Shown: positions 22,993-36,539 of the stretch, in pieces | Position numbering within the stretch: position 1 is the first letter of the stretch | How the letters are laid out: every line of letters begins with the position of its first letter | Source: Glandiceps talaboti | Lineage: Eukaryota; Hemichordata; Enteropneusta; Spengelidae | Assembly (NCBI RefSeq): GCF_964340395.1 | Contig: NC_135571.1 | Span: forward strand, 11,341,440 to 11,378,939 | DNA: 37,500 bases | Direction of reading: 5' to 3' | Made by a program: the position numbers and the translations under genes | The notes under the pieces: model-generated | What the model saw: only the letters and a program-made list of their open reading frames with translations | What the model was told of the DNA's origin: nothing | Database searches by the model: none

Positions 22993-24234
22993 CGTATCCT
23001 TCTAAGGCGACATTACAATCATTATATTTAGTAACAAAGTATGGTTTACGTGAGACGTCTTCAAAATGAGAACACATACCAACATTTTATGACTATATGT
23101 TTTCCATCGAAATGAGGTGGTTAGTGGCAAAATCGTCTAATGAGGAAAGTAGATTTCTTTCTTCACTAGACCCTTATCACTCGTCTGAACCACGTTATAA
23201 CTTTAATAGTTATATTTCAGAATAAAAGATGGCGTTTTACAGAGCCCACAAATCACATATTAACAAAATTGATGTCATTCCTCAAAAGCCAAAAACATCG
23301 TACAAATCTAGATAATTTCTTTCTTTTCTACTTTTTTATTTCAATTTTCAAAAAATGATCATGAATATTATTTTCTTTTGAACTAATTGATTTCTTTCTC
23401 ACGACAAACGTCAATTTGAAATGAATTGCATAGAATTTAAAAAAGCCGTATTTTTTAAATTATCGGAAAGTAGACATTGACCTCTACCATGACAATCATA
23501 ACATTTTACAAAATTATAGTGTAAACTAAGGTCTTTTATTTCCGTTACTACACAATTTTGAATATGTTCCAAAATTATCAATGGTTTTGCACGAAAGTGT
23601 GTTTCAGGTTACAATTCATGTATAGGCAAGTTTTCAACTCAATCTATGTGCAATAAAGTGGAATAACCAATCAAAGAAAAGAGTAAGATAGAGATGCTAT
23701 TTGCATACTGGGATGGAGTCGAGGTTAGAGGTCATCTTTAAGTGACCCATAATAGAAATATCTGATTACATGAATTTTGTCTTAATCAATGTAGACAGTA
23801 GCATTAACATTTTACTTCGAAAACCAGACGTCTGTACATAACATATAAATCAAACATTAATTTCTTAACTAAGTGGGGGCACGAGACTTGAAAGTCACTT
23901 TCTGACAAGCACACCAGTTAGTCTGGCAAAGTGTTATCTTACCACATAATGTCAGTTCAGAGATTCATTTTTATTTTACTATTTTAATAGATTCGCACAT
24001 TCACTTTTAAAGCTCTTCATCACAAAATCCAGACGTTACCATTCCAAAATAGGCTACAGACTTTAAATTAACTTCGACTACATTTTTTGATATTAATGTC
24101 TGACAACGTCGTACCTCTCGATTTTTCGATTTAATCGCCAACAAGATTGCCACTAAGTACACAAGAGTCACACGTCTGTATAAAAAGTATTATACGTCAA
24201 TTTGCCAGCATATGTGTCCACATTTACTTACACG

Positions 24235-24429
24235 GACAGACAGACAGACAGACAGGTAGGCAGGCAGGCAGGCTTGCATGCATACATACACACATACATA
24301 CATACATACATACATACATACATACATACACACACACACATACATACATACATACATACATACATACATACATACATACATGCATGCATACATGCATGCA
24401 TGCATACATACATACATACATACATACAT

Positions 24430-24478
<49 letters not shown>

Positions 24479-24543
24479 TACATACATACATACATACATA
24501 CATACATACATACATACATACATACATACATACATACATACAT
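24235..24543. repeat. (CAGA)n-(CAGG)n-(CATA)n-(CACA)n compound microsatellite
   Basis: A 310-bp array grading from CAGA through CAGG to CATA, with CA-dinucleotide and CATG patches. Confidence 0.97.
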
Positions 24544-25950
24544 GATATAGAACATCATGTACTTTGTTAAGTCAATGTACCATTCTGGCCTTATGACACA
24601 GTGGGTGTGCGATTGTCAATAAGGCCAGGTATGCTATCAGAATTCTACTACATTGTTGTCAAGTCACAGTAGCGAGTTTAATAAGATAGTGTGTCTCATC
24701 ACAGTGGTAGCGAAAGTGTTGTTCTAGATCAGATTATTAAATCATCAACTTTTCCACTCCTTTTCTTACACATATATTTTGTTCCTGAAGGTGTAATGGT
24801 CATTGATGTCATCGAAATTTGATTTTTGTAAATTTCGGAATTATAGAATAATCATGTCTTGATATTTTGTTGATTTAGTTGTAAACCATATACAGCGAAA
24901 GGACATGCATGTAACCACCTGTTAGCATTCAGAGTGCTAATGTTTATACAGCCCGCAAATAAACCATTTGAACAAACATTTAATCTAGATACAAAGACGC
25001 CGGCACCAATTTGTTGACTACTGCATTTGATGTCTGCTGCTTGGTGGCCTCTGTCAGAGAAAGTGTTGCAAGAAACTATTTATTCAATCTTGCTGTCTTA
25101 AAGAGTAGCATTTGCAGTTTCAAATTAGTTTCTGCGTGGTTGTATGAAACACTGTCGGTGAACGGTTACTTGAAACGGGTTGTAACTCATTTTTCTTACT
25201 GGCTCATAATTTATCTTACTGTAATACAACTCGAACGACTTAACCAAAGAAGACAAAAATGAAGGTGTGAATTGAAATACCTAAATCATTGTCTTTGTAA
25301 ATCAACTGAAGTGTGTGATTGGGTCGACCTTTTTATCACTCCAAAGTGTCCTTAAGAAATAGGTTTAAGCCATCTTATATCAAATTATGTGCAAATTAAA
25401 TGTCAAATCTCCTTCTTATTTTCAACATGTACTTTTTTATCTTTAATACATCAAGGGTGTGTATTAAGAATCGCGTGGTTCGTCCAAATCACATTATGTC
25501 GTTGTCTTTTCATTTGTGACTAATGGCATTGCCCCTAGCAATGTCACACAACATGTTGCTGTATCAAGAAACAAATATCTCTTTTTTTTTGTGAACAGAG
25601 TAAAATACTGGCTCTTTTTATAATTCCCATAACGACAAAAATTTTACCCAATTTTGGGCAAAACTGTTATATACAATATTTCTTCTATAGAATGCACGCA
25701 TAGCGTTAGACTACGGACTCTGTTCATGGCAAGAGTTAAAATGTACAAACGGGATTTCCATTTAAATTGAGTGAGCGTTCTATTAGCACACACTGGGACT
25801 CTGTTCAAAGTAGTCCCCTGGGTAGCAATGTTAGCGATAACAGTCCGCTTGCTGCCTTCATCACAATATTTCCAAGGCGGGCTTCACGATGGTCAATTAT
25901 GGAATTCCTAAAGCGTCATGTGTGAAATTAGGAACGTCACCCACAAATAC

Positions 25951-25981
<31 letters not shown>

Positions 25982-26202
25982 CCGACACACACACACTCGC
26001 GCACATACACATACATACATACATACATACATACATACATACATACATACATACATACATACACATACATACATACATACATACATACATACATACATAC
26101 ATACATACATACATTCAAACATACATACATACATACATACATACATACATACATACATACATACATACATACATACATACATACATACACATATACACAT
26201 AT
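25951..26202. repeat. (CAGA)n-(CATA)n compound microsatellite
   Basis: CAGA units, a short CACA/CTCGCG transition, then a long CATA array with a single CATTCAAA break near 26115. Confidence 0.97.
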
Positions 26203-27079
26203 CCAAGCAGAAGATATAGTGAATATTCAATTTTTTTTAACACCTGTAGATTGAAATCTATGTTTCACAGCAAAGTAAATAATACATTACGTTCGTTTGG
26301 CAGCAAATGGGAAGAGTGAATTGCAGTATTTCTAGGTAATATGTGGCTAGATTGATGCTTTCATGTATTCAGCCTTCGGGTGTGTTATTAATCCTATGTA
26401 CAAGCTGGTTTTAAAAATTGTACTGAAGTGTATGCAAGGAGATTACCGTAAAACAAAACTTGTACACTACTTGTAGAGTTTGCTAAAATAGTTATCGGAA
26501 AACGAGTCACGATGGCTGTGCCCGCGTTATCAAGAATTAACATTTCTGCCAGCTTGAATTCTAAACTTTAATATTATTAATTCACTGGATTCAAATTATG
26601 TTTCTGAGACCTGAAAAGTTTGCTGTGTAGTTCGCCTTCTTCATAGTACTCACATGAGAACGTTATTGATACAACCCCACGAGTTACACCATGTGGAGTT
26701 TATTCCTCTAATTTCACAAATGGATTATTGCCTCACGTAAAAGTGCCTAGAGCTTAATATCAACATAATAGACGCATCTGGGTACGTAAATCTTTTTGAA
26801 TTTCTTTTCAATCTGGTTCGGCGTTTCACGTGTTGTAGAGCCATGTAATACTGTAAAGACACTAAACATTCCAAGGATAAATCGCATTTGTCGTTTTACA
26901 ATGTAGCCTATATTTTGTGCAAGATTGTGTGGGCTAATTTCCCTCAATTTCCTGTTCACATCAATAGCATCTTGTTCGCACTGTAGTATATTCCAGAAAT
27001 CTGTGACACTTTTGAAATTATACAGGCTTTTCTATCTTTCAATGGAGAGTTATAACATGAAGCAGCCCAGAAAATGATC

Positions 27080-27081
27080 TA

Positions 27082-27144
<63 letters not shown>

Positions 27145-27216
27145 GGCTGGCTGGCTGGCTGGCTGGCTGTCTGGCTGGCTGGCAGGCTGGCTGGCTGGCT
27201 GGCTGTCTATCTGGCT
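27080..27216. repeat. (TCTG)n-(GCTG)n compound microsatellite
   Basis: About 16 TCTG units grade into GGCT units. Confidence 0.97.
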
Positions 27217-27727
27217 CACTTTCTCTGGCCAGCTACTTGTGAAGTTGGAAAAGTGCATGGAGATGAACTTCCAGTAAATGTGCTTAGATTAGCGATTGTT
27301 ACATGTACAAACATTTTTATCTCTAACCATCACTACTCTACTGGTTACATTTTGAGTTAAGTAAGCACTAAAATGAAGCGTTCAAAACAAAAGTTCATGT
27401 AATTACTATATCTTAGGTTACATAAGGGAGAATTTATCTAAGTTGCAATCTCTCGATTACTAAAAACGGTTAATGTAGCATAATAGCGTAGAATGTGAGT
27501 AAATCGGAAAATCTGCAGCACCTGGAAACTGTTCTATTATTAATCTCCATTTGAAAGTGGTTTGCCATTTGTTCTGCATGATATAGATTATAAGACTGGG
27601 AGGTACATTTATGGGTACTAGGGATGTAGATGCATTTACATAATAGCATAACGGGAAGAAAATGTTGTTGTTAGGGGTTACGGTTGACATCCAGTTTCCA
27701 GGCTAGACGGACATGAAGCGACAGAGA

Positions 27728-27955
27728 GACAAACAAACAAACAAACAAACAAACAAACAAAAATACATACGTACATACATACATACATACATACATACAT
27801 ACATACATACATACATACAGACAGACAGACAGACAGGTAGGCAGGTAGGCAGGTAGGCAGACAACAGAGAGATAGACAGACTGACATAGACAATCACATA
27901 TGGAGGTAAGATCTACAGACAGACAAGCTGACATGCAGGCAGACAGACGGATAGA
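27728..27955. repeat. (ACAA)n-(ATAC)n-(AGAC)n-(AGGT) compound microsatellite
   Basis: Successive blocks of four related tetranucleotides. The block decays into scattered CAGA units toward 27955. Confidence 0.96.
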
Positions 27956-28458
27956 CGAACATATTAACATTTGACATATACTGAACATAAGATTTTGGAA
28001 ACGTAATCAACGTTACGTTTAAATACCAACTATGCAAAACGTATGCTCAGCAGCATTGTTTATAACACATAAGCTTAAGCAGTTTCTGTTGGAATTTAGA
28101 AAAAATTCTCTATCGAGACGACAATATGGAAGATTTGCTAGCGATGGTTAAATGACAAGATCGTTACGATGAAATGGTGGTCATAAAAGTCAGATAACAC
28201 TCCGAATCTTAATAAATAAATTATCGACCGGTGATATAACCGGAAAACTTCATTTTGTTGGTACTAAAGTTGCAGGATTGTATCAACACTCTTTTTGTGT
28301 AGAAACGTTATATTTCTTTCGCAATGTCTTTTACTTACTTCCGAGTCTCTTCTTGTAACTCTCAAGAAATGAACTCTCTACTAATGCCTACATTTCGTCT
28401 ATTGATTAATGTGTTTTGAAGAAGTTACAATCTACAGGTCATTTAGAACCCAATATGA

Positions 28459-28590
28459 CCCCCCCCCACCCCCCGTTGCTTTAAACCACACATTAACGGG
28501 GCTGTTGCTTTAGACCACGCACTGACGGGGTTGTTGCTTTAGACCACACACTTACGGGGCAGTCGCTTTAGACCACGCACGGGGTTTTCG
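28459..28590. repeat. C-tract and 29-bp tandem repeat, 4 copies
   Basis: C-rich tract at 28459-28474, then units starting at 28475, 28504, 28533 and 28562 (exact 29-bp period). Each has G(T/C)(T/C)GCTTTA(A/G)ACCAC(A/G)CA and ends ACGGGG. The last copy is shortened. Confidence 0.9.
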
Positions 28591-31423
28591 AAGACTAAGA
28601 AGGCCTACATTAAAAAAATTTAGCAAAACATGTAGAGATGATAAATTTACTTAGTAATGACCTATGAACTCTGATTTTAAAGCTTTATCTGGATTGAGAT
28701 GATAGCAGTGACTTGCTAATATAATTATCTGATAATAGGGGCGTAATCCGTGAACTTGAAGATGAGGCATCGCAATATCATGTTCCAAACTACCGTTGAG
28801 TACTAGATTGGAGTACAGTACAGAACGACATGGGTATTCATTACTGTCAGGTTATTTTTAATTTGATAGTCTGCACAGGGTACAATAAATTAAGTTCATA
28901 ACAGGTAAAAGAAAAAGACCGAATGTGTATGTTGACGCCAATTTAGCGCTGACCTTACATTACACCATGTGCGCGGTGGGGGATATCAAGTTAATGTGTT
29001 TTAGTCAGAATTAATTTGGGAAAACGGTCCCAATGTAGTGATTTCTCTTAGAACCCATTACTTATCCATATTGAATGTATAGGCAAAGAGTGTACCAAGC
29101 TTACACGACTTGGGATATAGTTTGTGTTTTTCAAAGTATCGCATTCCAGGCCTGCAGTCAGTTTTCTCTCCTTCAAATTTGCCCGTTTGATCTTCGCCCA
29201 CGCGTTCAAAAGACATGCTTCTTTTTCACCCATTTCCTCTAAGGAAAGGTACTTGAAAGACAAGAAATTGAAAATTAAAAGCGCATTGTTCCAATAAATA
29301 AAACTAAAATTCAAAGTGTTCGTTGTGGCGTTAAGTCAATGGTTCTTTTATGTTGTCACGTATCCAAACAATTGAATAAGATTATTGGATTTTGATGAAG
29401 AAATTGAGCATCTTTTACTCGGAAATACCGTTGTTGTACTTGATACCTTTATTCCATTGATAGCTTTTGTCGCAAATCACGGTACTCTAAACCAACTGTA
29501 CACCTACCTAAAACTGAAGCATTTAAGAGCTTGAAATTCAATTATTTGTCACTCACTCATGTTTGCTTTGTTTTGCTAAATATTACATTTTTTTAGTAAA
29601 ACTTTATGTATAGACGTAGGCAGTGCCCGTTTACTCAACCTTTCACAGTTTTTAATTGTGTAATTTAAAAGTTTCACCTATCTGCATTAGTAATGCAAGC
29701 ATCTTGATTTTTCTAATTCAATTGATATGGATAAAACAAAGTCGTTCATTGGGTTAGGAAATAATGTTTCTGAATGTAAAATTAAATTCAAGAATTGTAC
29801 AACTTAAATGTGAACTTTGTTCGTTTATTTATGCCATAAAATAACATGAGTAAATGTCCAATTATATTGAACAATTTCATTTGAAACAATAATTAAACTA
29901 TATTCATTTAGTTGTGCTCTGAAATAACATTAATTTGAACCTACATGAACTTATAAATAAAAATCAGGAACTGATACTTGGCTAGCGCGCAAACAGAGTT
30001 AAACTCTGCTGTCGCCTCAAGGTAATGGGGCAAAGAGTATTAGTAGGTAAGAGCAACATCTCAGGGATATTGAGAAGTTGTTAGTGGAGGTTTGGTTTAT
30101 TTCCCAAAGGCAAAAGCAGGTCTACATTTACAGTCATGGTGACTTTAATATCCAAAATGGGTTTTAAAGACTTCTTACCTTCGTTCTCCGACTGTAACAT
30201 TAATGTAATCTTAGATATGAAGAGTCCTCGAATCCGAGTTTATGTCTAAAAGTATAAATCCCTGGTAGTCTCTGCGTTAAATGTTTAATGACTCCATATA
30301 TCGTGTTTAGAACAACTGTATTTGCGCTGTCTCCTCGCAAACGTTTTTAAAACTACCAAATCTCCATACTTGACATTACAACAGAAATATTCTAAAGCTA
30401 CGTTTCCTCCATCTTAAAGTAATTTGTCGAAATGAAAACCAACAAATTTGGATAAAAATGTTTTCGTATTCTATTCAAATCGCTTGTAGAGGTCGCTGAT
30501 TCAATTCGTTACCCCTACGGCTACGTTTAAGTTGTGGGGGTTCATTCACCAATCTGCTTCAGTTATTCGATTTTAGCTTCAAATTTCAGACACGAGTACA
30601 AAAAGATAGTATCTTCAATATTAATATATTCATCTATGCAGATTCCAATTACTTTGCGTAATCATGCAAAGTAGCATAGCAGAACCAGAATTGTACTACA
30701 AAAAATGTGGGTTTTTTTTAAAAACGCTATTTTTTTTCAATAAGGAATGTGGACAACGTGGTATTATATGTTATTAAAACTTATTTTTAAAAATGCAGTG
30801 TAATAATATCGTACGATGATTCGAGTCACTTACATTCCAACAACGCGAAGCAAAATCATTTTCTGATAACTCGTCCGTGAACATTGTTTTTCATTTACAT
30901 GTAATAAAACTTAACGATAGATTCAGAGTGTATTTCGTTTTAGGTTTATTAGATTAAAGATATAAATCACCGCCTATGCAAATTAAAAATATAGTGCGAA
31001 TGAAAAGAATAAGACACTGCGATTTCTCACTGAGCTTTGTAGCACACTGTTTATTTGTAATTGGACGAAATATGTGCTTTCTTGCAAATTAAATCAAATG
31101 TGTGTCTGTTCTCGTCCCAAGACTCAACGTGTTGAGTAATGAATAACATTTGAGATCAGAATTCATGTGTTGGGAATTGTCATGGCTTACCAATCAACTA
31201 CTTTACACAATTACTGAGTTAAGCTACCCCAAACGTGACTTTCACAGTTTTATGAATAGATTAGTCGTATTTGGTGTCAAGATCGCAAATCAATTTGATT
31301 CCATCAACTGTACAACAATTTTAACACTGTGAAATAGATAAAAATCAAGCATGTTATGGCAATAGAGTTTGACAGGTGGATTAATGGCGAGGATAGAGAT
31401 ATGCATGTTAAATGGAGAGATAG
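28591..31423. other. Intron sequence
   Basis: Apart from the candidate cassette exon at 29105-29251, no exon, array or RNA gene was recognised. Confidence 0.5.
29105..29251 (-). CDS. Candidate 49-codon phase 0/0 cassette exon in the peptide gene
   Basis: On the minus strand a long T-rich tract ending CTTGTCTTTCAAG meets an open frame of exactly 147 nt that ends at CGT|GTAAGC. It is open in the frame required by the flanking exons (phase 0 on both sides). It would encode 49 residues starting YLSLEEMGEKE and ending NYIPSR, with two Cys and a Lys/Arg-rich middle. If included, the precursor would be about 312 residues instead of 263. Against it: the open frame runs on in both directions (29048-29314), AT-rich DNA yields such frames by chance, and the peptide matches no family I know. 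It may also be nothing. Confidence 0.3.
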
Positions 31424-31623
31424 GACAGACAGACACAGACAGACAGATATATAAACACGGACGACCGTAATACATACATACATACATACATACATACATA
31501 CATACATACATACATACATACATACATACATGTATATATACATACATACCCACGCACGTAGACCTATAGACATACTCACAGACAGGCAGGCAGGCAGGAA
31601 GATGGGCAGACAGACATACAGGC

Positions 31624-31658
<35 letters not shown>

Positions 31659-31660
31659 GA
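31424..31660. repeat. (CAGA)n-(CATA)n-(CAGG)n compound microsatellite
   Basis: CAGA flanks on both sides of a CATA array, with CAGG units near 31585. Confidence 0.96.
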
Positions 31661-32536
31661 GTGCACAATGATCACAAATATAACGATGCGAAAAGTATGA
31701 AAGGAAAACGGTAAAGTGTATAATATAAGATTGCAGCAAATGCGAAAAATGAAAAGAAATATTGAGTATATAATGATATAGGAACCACTGCTATTATATT
31801 AATGAATGCATTTTATGAAAAGTGCTGACATTCCCATTAATGACAGAAATAGATAAGAAAAAAGAAAGTGTAATTTGAACGTTTAAATTTTGCAGTTATT
31901 GGATAGCTTTGTCTACTATCAGAGGTGCTAACGTAGGTCTTGCTGTAGAAATACAAAATATATACATATTACTATACTGCCTACTCCTAATTAAAGTAAG
32001 TCATACTTTTGCACTCTTAATGATTAAATTCCACACTCTATGAAATTCAACAAGGTTATAAGATCAACAAAATCAGACAGAATCCATGAATATGTAGCGA
32101 GTTAATTAAATGTATAGTCATCAAATCCCACGTCATTTTAATTTTGAAATTAATAAAAATATTTGGATTAAAATACTCAAAAGGGCAATAAAGCTTCTCG
32201 ATTTCAAGAACAGATAAAGGAGAATGTTTAATACCTACATGCATTTATGTGATATTGCTGCGTCTTTCAACTTAGATTGTGTATCTGATTGTCACGCCTA
32301 GGGACAGCTTACCTAATCGTGGGGCATTCTGGCTAGCTCGAATACACGTTAAGTGGTAAGAGGAAATTGAAAATGATGCCGCTTTACCCATAGTATGATT
32401 ATTTTGTGATTTCGTCTCGACTGGTCGGTTTTAAGGTTAAATAGGCCTATAGGCCACTGGAACAAGACAAGACATGGGCAGATAAGGCAGGATTTTAACT
32501 TATTGTGAGTAGCAATCTCACTAAAATGTATCTCGT

Positions 32537-32672
32537 CTGCCTGTCTGTACGTACGTATATACGCATGTGTGTGTATGTATGTATGTATGTATGTATGTAT
32601 GTATGTATGTATGTATGTATGTATGTATGTATGTATGTATGTATGTATGTATGTATGTCTCTGACTGACTGA
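32537..32672. repeat. (TGTA)n microsatellite
   Basis: A short TCTG/ACGT lead, then about 24 TGTA units, ending TGTCTCTGACTGACTGACC. This end matches the end of the array at 5721-5843. Confidence 0.97.
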
Positions 32673-32795
32673 CCACCCATCCGTCCTGTCGCCTAGCTGT
32701 CTATCTATTCACGTCTATATAGCCCCGTCAATGTGTTTGTCTATGTGTTATATTTTAACTCATTAAGAAGTAAGGGGTGTTGTCTCATACATAAT

Positions 32796-32825
32796 TATAT
32801 ATATATATATATTTATATATATATT

Positions 32826-32917
<92 letters not shown>

Positions 32918-32948
32918 TATTATATATATATATATATATTATATATAT

Positions 32949-33008
<60 letters not shown>

Positions 33009-33025
33009 CTAACGTTTGTTAATGT

Positions 33026-33121
<96 letters not shown>

Positions 33122-33123
33122 GC

Positions 33124-33172
<49 letters not shown>
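32796..33172. repeat. (TA)n tract, ~375 bp, with internal ATT breaks
   Basis: Almost continuous TA/AT interrupted by ATT points near 32811-32830 and 32911-33000, a unique 26-bp island at about 33006-33031 and TCTGCGG at about 33119-33125. It is fully self-complementary and prone to cruciforms and length change. Confidence 0.97.
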
Positions 33173-33174
<2 letters not shown>

Positions 33175-35393
33175 CCATTTCTGTGACAAAACACGACTTA
33201 AGTTTCAAAGTCTACCGTCTAGATATATTTGTTATCGTTGAGGTGAGTATTCTGATAAACTTCAACACTTTATTTGTTCCTCTCAAGGAAGGCCTTAAAG
33301 TTACAACTGGAAGTTTTTTTTTTAATTTTGATATAATGACGTATTACTTAGAACATTGTACATCCAACACAGTATTGGATTGGATTAACAATTTTCAGTG
33401 AATATATATATCTGATCGAAAACATAACACCCCTGTTATAGCAACTGCAGATATGGCTGTTTTGATTGCTCAGATATTAGATGTAAGATTTCCAACAACA
33501 CCTCTTGTCTGAAATCTTATAGTATTGTTCAGATAAGATAAAGAATATCAGAGATCTATTTGATAATGTCAACAAATTGACTTAGACGGACACCATTGAT
33601 ATATAGAAGTTGGAGACGGGTTGAGATTGCATTTTCTATCAATGGTGAGAATCTTAGGGGCGGGATTAGGTCTAGTGACTTGGATAGCCTTTTTACATAA
33701 CGACATTTGTTATTTTCTGAAATACATAGTTGCGGCCATTTACAGTTCGATTCGAAGGTTTATGTAGAGAGGAAAGGGGTTCATAAGTATGTATTTTGCA
33801 GATGTGAATAAGATTTTACTATAGTTGACAACGCGATGTATGTGTCGCACCGTTGAAGAATCATTGCTACTACGTTTGAGCGTTAGATTCGTTTTTTTCC
33901 TGTAAAATGTGGGTTTTCTTGAATGAACTTCCATGCCGCTGTACACTTACAAACCTTCTAAGTACATTAGGTTGAGGAAGAAAAAACGTCAGTCTTTGAA
34001 CATTCAATTCTGTTTCCCTTATGAGCATTAAATCAATTTAAATTTGTGAAATCATTAGTTTGAATACATCGCCTATGAATACCCGTCGTATAAAGTTGTT
34101 TTTACCACAACTCTAACTGAATTTATATTATTGAGGATTTCGTCAGCATTACATTGTGAATAGAGACGTGCAAATATAAAATACTGTCAGAATCGTGGTA
34201 TTTAAATTAGCCAATACAAATCTGTTCGTTCAAATGACATCACAATTTACTCATCTTTTTAAATGCCTGGAATTAGCAGAATTTCACAAATCTTTCACAT
34301 GATTTGGCAATGTGCCAAATTTTCCTGGGTACTTCAGGAAAAAAACACTTTGCAATAGTCGATTGGCAAATCAGAGTTGCACTGAGTCAATTGTCAAGGT
34401 ACTTAGAACCAAACAGTACAGTACTTGTATATTAAGTAATCAATTTTATATCAAGGACTAAACCCTTAAATCCCTGTAACAGTGAAAAGTTTCGACAAAT
34501 CTACAAGCAGAGCAACAAAACGAAGACTCTTTGAATCAGTTAGGAAGGGGACATATGCACAATCGACTATTGTTGTTAATGACTATGAAGTGATCGGAAC
34601 ACAGCTGTGTATCGGGTATATACTATGTATTACAGCCCCAGTCTTTCTCAGTTTTGAATGACACGACATAGACACGTGTTCAAAACATATCTTTTCAGTG
34701 TTGTATTCTACAATATATTTCCGCATCCGCTTGACAGATCTGACGAATGTCTGGTTTGATGAACTACTCAACGTCAACTGCCAATCTGAAAGTCTAATCA
34801 TTGCTGAATTAATTCTGATAACCGCATTTCTACAGTTGAATTATTTTGACATTTTGCACGATCGATGTCAAACTTAATAAAAGTCGAACACATACACACA
34901 GTATCGACAGTTTTTCTGAAAACACGTTCTTGTATCGGAAATGTGTGCGTTCAATGCGGAGATAGAATCGCGGCTTATCTCGCTTCGGTTCTTAACAGCG
35001 ACTGTCGTATTTGAAGCTCGCAAACAAAATATCCTTCCTGCCTGTATGTAACAATTCACAGAGGCATTCTGATGTCCTGTTCTCTTTAATAAACCCAGGA
35101 TAAACTACTATAGATACATAACAAATGAGAACATTTACGTTTATCTTATTTTCACAGTATGTTTTCTTCTGGAATAATAGTTAGACTTGTATCGTAAGTC
35201 GTGGCATCGCTGTTAATGTTCGATTTTTTCAGTACATACAAAGAGTTGCCATAGTTCAATATTTCTACATCCAGTCGATGGATTTTTCCTTTTTCAGAAC
35301 TCGGAATGTTCAAATTTATATGAGACATAAATAGTTTGCATATTATAATAAACCTGATCATTAATATTGCAAATTACTATTAATATCGGAATC
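33173..35393. other. Intron sequence
   Basis: Several 60-72-codon minus-strand frames (33740-33946, 34583-34801, 34874-35059, 35152-35361) lack a matching pair of splice sites in the correct phase and have no motif I recognise. Confidence 0.45.
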
Positions 35394-35448
<55 letters not shown>

Positions 35449-35521
35449 TGCTTCTGTCTGTGTCTGTTTAGATGTTAGTCAGTCAGTCAGTCAGTCAGTC
35501 AGTCAGTCAGTCAGTCAGTCA

Positions 35522-35577
<56 letters not shown>
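35394..35577. repeat. (TCTG)n-(CAGT)n-(TC)n compound microsatellite
   Basis: Three consecutive arrays: TCTG to about 35447, CAGT from about 35476 to 35523, then TC. Confidence 0.97.
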
Positions 35578-35581
<4 letters not shown>

Positions 35582-36455
35582 CATCTGAGTATGTTTATCC
35601 CATCTCTATGCTAGTCTGCCTGTTTCCATATTTATTGAGGTTTCAAGTTCTCGTTGAACTTTTCCTGTCATATACATTCATTTCCTCCCTAAAGGCACTT
35701 TGTGAAGAAATTCGAGAAACTCAATCGCTTCCATCTTTTCGTTGTGAAACAAATGACATTAAAGGGGCACAAAGTTACATTTATAAGGTACCCATACCAT
35801 CGTGCCCATTGGAGCACACTTAGCCATCACTTGCAATTAACTGAACTCAAACCTGGTATTGAGATATAGTTCATAAATGATCCGATGACGTAATTTATTA
35901 TACGTATCCAAAAATATTCAATACAACAAACTGCTTTAACAATGCCAGAAGACAAATATAACGTTATAGAAAGGATGCGTCGACATTAAAATCATCTTAA
36001 AATAGTTTAATCAAGGTTAATAATTAAGTGTTTTTTTTAGTAAAACACGTATAAGCTCAGCTTGTGCCACTTTGAGAGATCAAAATAGTACATATTAGTG
36101 GTGCAAGCATTAGACTTTCACAAGAGTTCCATCCAGTATGCTGAGCTATACTAGTAGTATAAAGGTAATGTTTTCTAAGATTTCAAAGTTGCGTGTCCTA
36201 TAAGGAAACATTTTATTCTTGATTAACCGTTTGGGACACAGATAATCAAATACGTTATAAATTCACTCATGATCATCATCAGACGAGAACTTAGCGATTA
36301 AAACTATGTTTTCTTTACATTTTAAAATTGGGTCGACAATTTCACACGGTCATGAAATTGTCTTTCAGAAACATTGCAATACCGCAAAAAAGCTATATTT
36401 GCTGATATCTCACCCAGCGTGTGTTCGAAATTTCATAAAGATTTGGGTAAGTTTA

Positions 36456-36464
36456 TCTTACCTG
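36456..36464 (-). promoter_or_regulatory. 5' splice site after the signal-peptide exon
   Basis: The minus strand reads CAG|GTAAGA, a near-perfect metazoan U1 site. The exon ends after a complete codon (phase 0), which matches the phase of the acceptor at 12381. Confidence 0.8.
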
Positions 36465-36539
36465 TGTATCAGCAACTGCGCGGTGCATCAAAGATAGAGA
36501 GGATGCCAGCAACAAGGCAAGTATGGTGATTTCATTCAT
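36462..36539 (-). CDS. Signal-peptide exon of the WK[A/G]GLF precursor
   Basis: A 26-codon exon starting at the first ATG downstream of the TATA box. The start context is GAA-ATG-A, with a purine at -3, and there is an in-frame stop upstream. It encodes a short polar N-terminus (MNE), a hydrophobic core from about residue 4 to 17 (ITILALLLASSLSL), then a region ending A-V-A, which fits the -3/-1 rule for signal peptidase cleavage between residues 23 and 24. It ends D-T-Q at a consensus 5' splice site, CAG|GTAAGA, in phase 0. The repeat exon at 11667-12380 is on the same strand, opens in phase 0 and lacks a signal peptide, so the two fit together. The link is an inference: no transcript was available, and the intron is long. 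The exon is too short for ordinary ORF calling. Confidence 0.8.

Noticed and set aside
26747-26959. Minus-strand frame with a signal-like start (MRFILGMFSVFTVLHGS)
   Set aside because: The hydrophobic part is short, there is no GT donor in a useful phase, and no promoter or partner exon. The exon at 36462-36539 explains the precursor much better.
32733-33401. IYIYIY frames
   Set aside because: Translation of the TA tract. The non-repeat end (33180-33401) has no supporting motif.
35680-35760. Minus-strand KRWKRLSF resembling the peptide motif
   Set aside because: Only K-R-W-K matches. There is no Gly-Leu-Phe, spacer or second copy, so chance is the simplest explanation.
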